Source: Chthonomonas sp. UBA2391 (GTDB lineage: Bacteria > Armatimonadota > Fimbriimonadia > Fimbriimonadales > Fimbriimonadaceae). From it: DNA of 9,685 nt. The stretch spans positions 10,669 to 20,353 of the forward strand of contig DDSL01000042.1 in the NCBI GenBank assembly GCA_002343825.1, given 5' to 3'. A program made the position numbers and the translations under genes. The notes beneath the pieces are model-generated. The model saw only the letters and a program-made list of their open reading frames with translations. It had not been told where the DNA came from and did no database searches. Every line of letters begins with the position of its first letter. The first letter of the stretch is position 1. Shown piece by piece: positions 1-5,481 of the stretch.

Positions 1-270
1 GCAGAGATCCTGAAGGTTGGGCACCATGGAAGCCGCTCTTCGACGAGCTCCGAGTGGTTGCGCCAGGTTCAGCCCCGGGAGGGGATCATCAGTTGCGGGC
101 GCAACAATCCCTATGGCCACCCCCATCGGGAGGTTCTCGACCGGCTTGACGAAGCGGGAGTCACCACCCGACGAACCGGTCGGAACCTTGCGCTGATCTA
201 TCGCTACGGACCCACCGGCTTTCAGCTCTGGAAGAGTGAAATCCGCTCGCGGGCCTTCTCTAGCCGCTGA
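1..270 (+). CDS. comEC: ComEC/Rec2 DNA-uptake channel protein, C-terminal end (5' truncated)
   Basis: The frame is open from the first base of the window to a TGA at 268-270, giving 89 residues of the C-terminal metallo-beta-lactamase-like domain. The visible motifs are typical of ComEC: ILKVGHHGSRSSTSSEWL at residues 3-20 (the HHGS motif) and ISCGRNNPYGHPHREVL at 30-46. ComEC forms the inner-membrane channel that takes up single-stranded DNA during natural transformation, and its soluble C-terminal domain has been proposed to degrade the non-entering strand. The membrane (Competence) domain lies outside the window. The internal TTG at 58 is not the start, because the conserved HHGS motif lies upstream of it in the same frame. 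The last 49 bp overlap the 3' end of valS on the opposite strand. Identification is firm from motif order; whether the whole gene is intact cannot be seen. Confidence 0.9.
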   Translation, partial: AEILKVGHHGSRSSTSSEWLRQVQPREGIISCGRNNPYGHPHREVLDRLDEAGVTTRRTGRNLALIYRYGPTGFQLWKSEIRSRAFSSR

Positions 271-2831
271 TCGAGGTCGGCCAGAGTCTCTCGTTCCTTT
301 TCGACGATCTCAGGCTTGGCCCGCTCGACGAACTGGGGATTCTCAAGCCGGGTCGCCAGCTTGGTCCTCTCGGCGGAGAGCTTCTCGACCTCCTTCTCCA
401 GCCGCGCGACCTCTTGAGCGGGGTCGATGAGCCCTTCGATCGGGATGTGGAGATCGACCCCTTCCACCGTCGTGCTGACGCACTTCATGGTTGGCTTACC
501 GGCGGTCAACTGAGAAAAGGCCGCTTGACTCTGAACCACCAGATCCCCTCCGGCGAGGTCCCCCTCGTAGTAAGCGGCGGCCGTCTTCTTCAGGTCGATC
601 AGGCCGATCTCGGCGCGGAGAGCCCGGGCGGCCCGGGTCACCGCGATCCATCGTTCCACTGTCGCTTCACTGGCTTCATTTCGACCCGCCGAGAGATGAT
701 CGGGCCAGGGGGCGCTCATCACGAAGGGGCTCTTCTCGCTTGCGGGGAGGTGCGAATAGAGCTCTTCGGTGACAAACGGCATGATCGGATGCATCATCTT
801 CAGGAACCCATCCAGGCATTGGACGAGGACCCATTGGCAGATCGGCCGGGTGGTGGGATCGGCAAGCCGGGGCTTACTGATTTCGATGTACCAATCGCAG
901 AGCTCGAACCAGAAGAAGCGGTACAGAGTGCTTGCGGCTTCTTGCAAGTCATACCCCTCATAGGCCCTTTTCGCGGTTGATTCGGCTAGGGCCAAGCGGC
1001 TCAAAATCCACTGATCGACGATGTCGAGATCGCTCGGCTTCGCACCCTCATACCCTTCTAGGTTCATGAGCATGAACCGCGTGGCATTCCAGATCTTATT
1101 GCAGAAGTTCCGGGCGTCGTCGGTGCGGCGATCACTGTAGCGGATCTCTTGGTTGCTGCCCGCTTGGCTCAGGAGGGTGTATCGGAGCGCGTCGGCTCCG
1201 ATCTTCTCCATGGTTTCGCGCGGATCGACCCCGGTCCCGAGGCTCTTGCTCATCCGCTTTCCGTCTTCGGTCAAGACTGTTGCGTGGATGTAAACATCTC
1301 GGAACGGAATCTCTCCGGCAAAGTCCAGACCCATCATGACCATGCGCGCGACCCAAAGATAGATAATGTCCCGCGCCGTGACCATCAGATCGGTTGGATA
1401 GTACTCGGCCAGATCGGACGTCTGGTCGGGCCAACCCAAGGTCGCAAAGGGCCAAAGGCCACTGCTAAACCAGGTGTCTAGCACATCATCGTCCTGTCGG
1501 ACGATCTTGTCTTCTCCTGCCTTTTGTTGGGCGTCTTCCCAGCTGAGGGCGGCGATGGGGGTGCCGCTCTCGGTGTAATAGATCGGGATTCGGTGTCCCC
1601 ACCACAGCTGGCGGCTGATGCACCAATCGCGGATGTTTTCAAGCCAATCGAGATACACCTTCTCGTATCGCTCGGGAACAAAGCGAATCTTCCCGCTCCG
1701 GACGGCCTCGATCGCAGGTCCTGCGAGAGCAGTCTGACGCACGAACCACTGTTCGCTCAGGTAGGGCTCGACAGCCTCACCGCTGCGTTGGCTGATGATC
1801 AGGGCGATCTCGTGATCCTCGATCTTGACCAGAAATCCTTGAGCCTCCAGGTCCTCTACGATGCGTTTTCGGGCCTCATAGCGATCCAATCCAGCGTAGG
1901 CTCCGCAGTCACCGGTCATCTTGGCCCGGGTGTCGAGCACCAACGGCATCGGGAGGTTGTGGCGCACCCCTACTTCGTAGTCATTGGGGTCGTGGGCGGG
2001 CGTGATCTTGACTGCTCCGGTGCCGAATTCGGGATCGGGATAGGGGTCGGCGATGAGAGGAATTTCGCGCCCTGTCAGCGGCAATGTTAAGGTCTTGCCG
2101 ATCAAACCATCATAGCGGCGATCGCTCGGATTGACGGCCACGGCGACGTCGGCGAGCATGGTCTCGGGCCGCGTGGTGGCGATGATGACCTCCCCACTGC
2201 CATCGGAAAAGGGATAGCGGACGTGATAGAGCTTCCCACGGACCAGTTTCCGCTCGGTTTCGATGTCGCTGACGCTGGTCTGCAGAACGGGGTCCCAGTT
2301 CACCACGCGCATTCCACGGTAGATCAGGTCTCTTTCAAACCACTGGATAAAGACCGTCAGAACGGCTTGGACATACTTTTCGTCAAGCGTAAAGCGTTCT
2401 CGGGACCAGTCAAAACTACACCCGAGCTGCTTGAATTGGCTCAGAATGGTACTTCCCGATTCCTCGCGCCACTGCCAAGTGCGCTCCAAAAAGGCTTCGC
2501 GACCCATTTCGACCGGGTTTTTGCCTTCCGATTTGAGCAGCTTGCTGACGACGCTTTGGGTGGCGATCCCAGCGTGGTCCTGACCGGGCAAGATCAACAC
2601 CCGCTTGCCCATCATCCGCTGAAATCGTCCGAAGGCATCTTGGACCGGGTAGCACAAGGAGTGCCCCATGTGGAGGGTGCCGGTGATGTTGGGCGGGGGG
2701 ATCGTGATCGAGAATTTGGGCTTCTCGTCGCTACTTTCAGGTCGAAAGAGGCCGGCCGCCTCCCAGCATTGGTACCACTTTGATTCAACGGACGCGGCGT
2801 CATAGCGCGGCGCGAGTGTAGGTTCAGCCAT
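222..2831 (-). CDS. valS: Valine--tRNA ligase (ValRS)
   Basis: This cytoplasmic class I aminoacyl-tRNA synthetase charges tRNA-Val with valine and edits mischarged threonine. It has 869 residues, close to the Firmicutes-type length and shorter than the roughly 950-residue E. coli enzyme. The HIGH motif is HMGH at 54-57, after PPPNITGTL. The inserted CP1 editing domain shows TTRPETMLAD (219-228) and GTGAVKITPAHDPNDYEVG (270-288). The motif WCISRQLWWGHRIP lies at 403-416. The KMSKS loop is RMSKS at 526-530, with R replacing the first K. The anticodon-binding helical domain follows, and residues about 803-866 form the charged C-terminal coiled-coil arm. The ATG at 2831 has an AGGA Shine-Dalgarno at 2839-2842, 7 nt away. 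A TATAAT box upstream suggests its own promoter. The 3' end overlaps comEC tail-to-tail. Confidence 0.98.
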   Translation of the reverse strand: MAEPTLAPRYDAASVESKWYQCWEAAGLFRPESSDEKPKFSITIPPPNITGTLHMGHSLCYPVQDAFGRFQRMMGKRVLILPGQDHAGIATQSVVSKLLKSEGKNPVEMGREAFLERTWQWREESGSTILSQFKQLGCSFDWSRERFTLDEKYVQAVLTVFIQWFERDLIYRGMRVVNWDPVLQTSVSDIETERKLVRGKLYHVRYPFSDGSGEVIIATTRPETMLADVAVAVNPSDRRYDGLIGKTLTLPLTGREIPLIADPYPDPEFGTGAVKITPAHDPNDYEVGVRHNLPMPLVLDTRAKMTGDCGAYAGLDRYEARKRIVEDLEAQGFLVKIEDHEIALIISQRSGEAVEPYLSEQWFVRQTALAGPAIEAVRSGKIRFVPERYEKVYLDWLENIRDWCISRQLWWGHRIPIYYTESGTPIAALSWEDAQQKAGEDKIVRQDDDVLDTWFSSGLWPFATLGWPDQTSDLAEYYPTDLMVTARDIIYLWVARMVMMGLDFAGEIPFRDVYIHATVLTEDGKRMSKSLGTGVDPRETMEKIGADALRYTLLSQAGSNQEIRYSDRRTDDARNFCNKIWNATRFMLMNLEGYEGAKPSDLDIVDQWILSRLALAESTAKRAYEGYDLQEAASTLYRFFWFELCDWYIEISKPRLADPTTRPICQWVLVQCLDGFLKMMHPIMPFVTEELYSHLPASEKSPFVMSAPWPDHLSAGRNEASEATVERWIAVTRAARALRAEIGLIDLKKTAAAYYEGDLAGGDLVVQSQAAFSQLTAGKPTMKCVSTTVEGVDLHIPIEGLIDPAQEVARLEKEVEKLSAERTKLATRLENPQFVERAKPEIVEKERETLADLDQRLEKARERISLFQS

Positions 2832-2838
2832 ATCTAGT

Positions 2839-2842
2839 TCCT
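2839..2842 (-). promoter_or_regulatory. valS ribosome binding site
   Basis: On the minus strand AGGA (part of GCAGGAA) lies 7 nt before the ATG at 2831, a normal spacing that supports this start for valS. Confidence 0.7.
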
Positions 2843-2865
2843 GCTTTCCTGTTGTGAAAGGTGAG

Positions 2866-2890
2866 GGCTTTCCGCCCTTTTGCGGAAGCC
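2866..2890 (-). promoter_or_regulatory. Hairpin at the 5' end of the valS leader
   Basis: The arms 2866-2875 and 2882-2890 can form a 9-bp stem with one bulged base and a 6-nt loop (CCTTTT on the plus strand, AAAAGG in the transcript). If transcription begins about 7 nt after the TATAAT box, the mRNA would start at or just before this stem. It lacks a following U tract on either strand, so it is unlikely to be an efficient terminator. It may protect the 5' end or bind a regulator, which is inference only. The leader is about 60 nt, too short for a T-box. Confidence 0.45.
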
Positions 2891-2897
2891 TAAGTTC

Positions 2898-2926
2898 ATT
2901 ATACAGGGGCGTTTCACGTGAAGCGT
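2898..2926 (-). promoter_or_regulatory. Predicted valS promoter (TATAAT -10)
   Basis: The minus strand carries a perfect TATAAT at 2898-2903, and the expected start of transcription is near 2890-2891. The -35 window at a 17-bp spacing (2921-2926) reads ACGCTT, a poor match to TTGACA. The element therefore rests mainly on the -10 box. The spacer and -35 window are covered by the degenerate parS site at 2910-2925, so an activator or repressor effect of ParB is conceivable. Confidence 0.6.
2910..2925. promoter_or_regulatory. Degenerate parS site
   Basis: CGTTTCACGTGAAGCG matches the canonical parS TGTTTCACGTGAAACA at 13 of 16 positions. The whole central core GTTTCACGTGAA is kept and the mismatches lie only near the ends. 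Its centre is 26 bp from the centre of the perfect site at 2936-2951. Outer-base changes usually weaken ParB binding, so this may be a secondary site. It overlaps the spacer and -35 window of the predicted valS promoter. Confidence 0.7.
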
Positions 2927-2935
2927 TGCCGGCGA

Positions 2936-2951
2936 TGTTTCACGTGAAACA
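2936..2951. promoter_or_regulatory. parS centromere-like site (perfect 16-mer)
   Basis: TGTTTCACGTGAAACA is a perfect palindrome identical to the widely conserved bacterial parS consensus bound by ParB (Spo0J). ParB loads at parS, spreads on flanking DNA, and directs chromosome segregation with ParA (Soj) and SMC loading. The site is intergenic, 4 bp beyond the stop codon of the ABC ATPase gene. An exact 16-base match is far beyond chance in a 10-kb window. It differs from the Noc site ATTTCCCGGGAAAT. No parA or parB gene lies in this window. Confidence 0.93.
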
Positions 2952-2955
2952 GGAT

Positions 2956-3927
2956 CTAGCGGCTGAAGAGTTTTCGGAGAACTTCGTCGAGAGAAACCGA
3001 GTCCACGGCAATATCCTCGACCGGAAGGTCCTGAAGTGCGAGGCGCGTCGCCTCAGCAACTCGGTCTTGAGACACGGCAACCAGGGCCGATTCTTCCGTC
3101 GACTCGATGACTTCACCGATTCCCGTAAGTGCGCCGGCCTCAACCGGATGCGAGAAGGTCAACCGGAGCCGACGTTCATTGGCAAATTGGCTGCTGAGGG
3201 TGTCGAGTGGTCCATCGAAGACCTTGGTGCCGTGGTCGATCAGAATCACCCGTTCGCACAGCTCGGCCACGTCCTTCATGTAGTGGCTCGTTAGGACGAT
3301 CGTGCAGCGGTCCTCGTCGTTGAGAGTTCTGAGGAAGTCCCGCACGCGCAGCTGGCTCACGACGTCGAGCCCGATGGTGGGCTCATCCAGGAACAGCACC
3401 CGTGGCCGATGGAGGAGCGAGGAGATCATCTGGCACTTCATCCGCTCTCCGAGGCTCATCCGCCGAACCTGGGTATCGATCTTGTCCGCCACTTGGAGGT
3501 GTTCGATCAGGAAGTCGAGCCGCTTCTGATAGTCGCGGGAGTCGATGTCGTAGATCTCTCGCATGACTTCAAAGGTCGCGCGGGCGGGCAGGTCCCACCA
3601 AAGCTGGTTTTTGTTCCCCATCACGACCGCGATCTGCCGTAGCCAGTCGGCCTTGCGGTCAAAGGGCTTTTCGCCGAGGACTCGGGCCTCGCCGGCAGTT
3701 GGGTAGAGGATGCCGGTCAGCATCTTGATGGTCGTGGTCTTGCCCGCGCCGTTGGGGCCTAAGAATCCCACCACCTCGCCCTCGGCAATGTCAAAGGTGA
3801 CGTCCTTCACCGCTTGGGTTTCTGTGCGTTCGGGGCGAGTCAAAGTGCGGATCATGCCCCCAAAGCCCGGTGTCCGCTTGACCGTGAAGAAGCTCCGGCT
3901 CAAATTTTGGGCTTGAATGGCGATCAT
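2956..3927 (-). CDS. ABC transporter ATP-binding protein (ABC-2 exporter type, COG4586-like)
   Basis: This 323-residue protein has one nucleotide-binding domain. It shows Walker A GPNGAGKTT (57-65), the Q-loop region GNKNQLWWDLP (104-114), a signature variant MSLGERMK (157-164), Walker B VLFLDEPT (177-184) and the H-loop histidine in LTSHYMKDV (about 215). The N-terminal insertion before AVKDVTF and the GNKNQLWWDLPA stretch resemble the COG4586 family of ABC-2 exporter ATPases. Residues after about 245 form an accessory C-terminal domain. It would power export at the membrane through a permease, but no permease gene is present in the window, so the substrate is unknown. The ATG at 3927 lies 19 bp after the cdsA stop. 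An upstream in-frame TTG at 3963 would add 12 unlike residues and overlap cdsA. No clear Shine-Dalgarno decides the start. It is probably co-transcribed with sigma factor and cdsA. Confidence 0.9.
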   Translation of the reverse strand: MIAIQAQNLSRSFFTVKRTPGFGGMIRTLTRPERTETQAVKDVTFDIAEGEVVGFLGPNGAGKTTTIKMLTGILYPTAGEARVLGEKPFDRKADWLRQIAVVMGNKNQLWWDLPARATFEVMREIYDIDSRDYQKRLDFLIEHLQVADKIDTQVRRMSLGERMKCQMISSLLHRPRVLFLDEPTIGLDVVSQLRVRDFLRTLNDEDRCTIVLTSHYMKDVAELCERVILIDHGTKVFDGPLDTLSSQFANERRLRLTFSHPVEAGALTGIGEVIESTEESALVAVSQDRVAEATRLALQDLPVEDIAVDSVSLDEVLRKLFSR

Positions 3928-3946
3928 CGCAAGGGAGAAGTTACCC

Positions 3947-4729
3947 CTAAGCGCTGGCCGCAAGAATCCAGATCACGACGGGAGCGGCAAAGAGAAGGCT
4001 ATCGATCCGGTCTAAGACCCCTCCATGACCCGGGAGGAGGCCACCGCTGTCCTTGGCGCCCGCCTGGCGCTTGAGGGCACTTTCGAACAGATCGCCGGCT
4101 TGACCAAGGATTCCCGTTGCCAGGCCGATCCCCACACTGCTCATCCAGCCAAGGCCGCAGGCCGTCCCCACGGCAAGCGCAATACCCACACACGCGGCGA
4201 GGTTGGCCAGAGAACCCTCGACAGTTTTCTTCGGAGAGATCTCCGGCGCAAGCGGTCGGCGGCCAAAAGCGCGACCGGCAAAGATGGCGGCCGTATCACC
4301 GGCCCAGAGTGGGAGCAGTACGAGGAGTGGAGCCTTCCAGGCTCCGGGCAAATCGAGACTGATGGCCCAAGCCAAGAGCCCCAGGGGCACCGAAAGATAG
4401 ACCCCCCCGAAGATGAGCCGCTCGGTGGAGTTGGCGACCCGCATCCGAAGAGCAAGCAACGCGATGCAGGCGATCCAGACCAAGGCCAAGATCGAGATCC
4501 CAGCGCGGAAAACGCCCTCCGGAAGCTCCTCACTTCGAAAAACTAGGGCTCCTACGGCCAAGGGTGCAACTAGGGTCAAAGCCGGGGATTGAAGAAGCCG
4601 GGCCAGCTCGGACCCTGCCAGACCCGAAACGACGACCGCCAAAATCCACCACGGCCACGGGGTCGGAGCCCAGAGGGCGACCAAGACCAAGGCGGCGGCG
4701 ACGATGGCGGTGAGGATTCGTTGCTTCAA
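3947..4729 (-). CDS. cdsA: Phosphatidate cytidylyltransferase (CDP-diglyceride synthase)
   Basis: CdsA makes CDP-diacylglycerol from CTP and phosphatidic acid, the precursor of bacterial phospholipids, in the cytoplasmic membrane. The 260-residue protein is mostly hydrophobic, with several membrane segments (for example 5-20, 27-44, 50-64, 77-95, 107-126, 132-150, 178-208). The C-terminal family signature is complete at 217-243: SALKRQAGAKD then GHGGVLDRID, with K220, R221, K226, D227, H235, D240, R241 and D243. Upstream conserved pieces are WAGDTAAIFAGRAFGR (142-157) and SPKKTVEGS (165-173). The start is TTG at 4729, overlapping the sigma factor's TGA stop by 4 bp (TTGA), which indicates translational coupling. 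It lacks the common uppS and dxr neighbours here. Function assignment is strong. Confidence 0.95.
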   Translation of the reverse strand: MKQRILTAIVAAALVLVALWAPTPWPWWILAVVVSGLAGSELARLLQSPALTLVAPLAVGALVFRSEELPEGVFRAGISILALVWIACIALLALRMRVANSTERLIFGGVYLSVPLGLLAWAISLDLPGAWKAPLLVLLPLWAGDTAAIFAGRAFGRRPLAPEISPKKTVEGSLANLAACVGIALAVGTACGLGWMSSVGIGLATGILGQAGDLFESALKRQAGAKDSGGLLPGHGGVLDRIDSLLFAAPVVIWILAASA

Positions 4730-5367
4730 TCGGAAGTCTGCTGCTCGAGCAGCGTTCCGATTTTACGCTTGATTCTCTGCAGAGCGTTGTCGATCGTCTT
4801 GGTGGGGCAGTGCAGGTTATCGCTCATCTCCCTATAGCTCTTACCCGAGAGGTATTGGACGAGGACGTCGCGTTCCAGCGGACTGAGGGTTCGCTGCATC
4901 AGGCGCTGGAGCGCGAGCGGAAACTGCTTCTTTAGCAAAAGGTCTTCGGGCGAGGCGGCGGTGCGATCTGGAATCGAGTCCATAAGCGGGCCGTCTCCCG
5001 ATTCTTCACTCAGCGGTCGATAGATCGAGACCGATCGATTGAGGAGGCCGTGCTTGTTTCGGGTCGCTGCCTTCACGGCGGTGATAATCTGCCGCGTGAC
5101 GCAGAGCTCGGCAAAGGGTCGAAACTTGTGGAGTCGGTCGGGCCGATAGTCGCGGATCGCCTTGCAGAGGCCGATCATGCCTTCCTGCAAGACGTCTTCT
5201 CGGTCAGCGCCTGCGACGTAGTAGCTCCGAGCTTTGTTCTCGACGAACGAGCGGTATCGACGGACGAGGAGTTCGGCGGCGGCCTGTTGACCATGCCGGG
5301 CATACTCCACAACCTCTTCATCAGGAAGAGGAACGTAATTCAATTGTGTAGACCTAGACTGCATCAT
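4726..5367 (-). CDS. sigH: RNA polymerase sigma factor, SigH (Spo0H)-like
   Basis: This 213-residue sigma-70 family protein directs RNA polymerase to a subset of promoters. Region 2 spans about 36-105, including GADREDVLQEGMIGLCKAIRDY (53-74) and FAELCVTRQIITAVKAATRNKH (85-106), both strongly like Bacillus SigH. Region 4 spans about 155-208, with LSPLERDVLVQYLSGKSYREM and TIDNALQRIKRKI as its helix-turn-helix part. Length matches SigH (about 218 residues). I chose the ATG at 5367 because GAGGGG lies 9 nt upstream. A GTG at 5391 in the same frame lies at or before the predicted transcription start. The adjacent ATG at 5364 is also possible. It heads a unit with cdsA and the ABC ATPase. No anti-sigma gene is adjacent. 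Target genes in this organism are unknown, and the symbol rests on similarity only. Confidence 0.9.
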   Translation of the reverse strand: MMQSRSTQLNYVPLPDEEVVEYARHGQQAAAELLVRRYRSFVENKARSYYVAGADREDVLQEGMIGLCKAIRDYRPDRLHKFRPFAELCVTRQIITAVKAATRNKHGLLNRSVSIYRPLSEESGDGPLMDSIPDRTAASPEDLLLKKQFPLALQRLMQRTLSPLERDVLVQYLSGKSYREMSDNLHCPTKTIDNALQRIKRKIGTLLEQQTSD

Positions 5368-5368
5368 G

Positions 5369-5383
5369 TGAGGGATCCCCTCA
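5369..5383 (-). promoter_or_regulatory. Sigma factor RBS inside a small hairpin
   Basis: On the minus strand TGAGGG and CCCTCA form a perfect 6-bp stem around a 3-nt GAT loop, immediately upstream of the ATG at 5367. The Shine-Dalgarno GAGGGG (5377-5382) sits in the 5' arm, so folding would hide it from the ribosome. This could make translation of the sigma factor conditional, which is inferred from sequence alone. Confidence 0.5.
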
Positions 5384-5395
5384 AAGCACACCTTC

Positions 5396-5425
5396 AGTCT
5401 AAACCAGTTTTCTGGAATCTGTCAA
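5396..5425 (-). promoter_or_regulatory. Predicted promoter of the sigma factor-cdsA-ABC unit
   Basis: The minus strand has a perfect TTGACA -35 at 5420-5425 and TAGACT (4 of 6 matches to TATAAT) at 5396-5401, with an 18-bp spacer. Transcription would begin near 5389, leaving a leader of about 22 nt before the ATG at 5367. The spacer contains an inverted repeat, CCAG-N4-CTGG (5404-5415), that could be an operator. The -35 begins only a few bases after the upstream terminator hairpin. Confidence 0.65.
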
Positions 5426-5466
5426 GCAAAATAGCCATCCCTACATTTATGTCGAGATGGCTATTT
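5424..5466 (-). terminator. Rho-independent terminator of the recA-to-PKD unit
   Basis: Arms 5429-5439 and 5456-5466 form a perfect 11-bp stem (AAATAGCCATC with GATGGCTATTT) around a 16-nt loop. On the minus strand the stem ends in TTTT followed by GCTT, a moderate U tract. It lies 15 bp after the stop codon of the PKD-domain gene, inside a clearly AT-rich patch. The plus-strand side is also T-rich, but no plus-strand gene reads into it. Confidence 0.75.
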
Positions 5467-5481
5467 GTATTTATATAAGTA

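Noticed and set aside
414..2783. Several plus-strand open frames of about 186-188 codons opposite valS (414-980, 1524-2090, 2223-2783)
   Set aside because: They lie antisense to a fully conserved valS, and their translations show no recognisable domain. Long antisense frames are expected in GC-rich coding DNA.
2866..2890. Terminator for the ABC ATPase transcript
   Set aside because: The hairpin has no U tract on either strand and lies downstream of the valS -10 box, so it would sit inside the valS leader.
2832..2955. T-box riboswitch upstream of valS
   Set aside because: The leader is only about 60 nt from the predicted start of transcription, too short for a T-box, and no T-box core sequence or specifier arrangement was found.
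2935..3294. Plus-strand ATG within parS giving MFHVKQ..., resembling genes that carry parS in their first codons
   Set aside because: The frame continues only antisense to the ABC ATPase and shows no similarity to a known protein after the parS-encoded residues.
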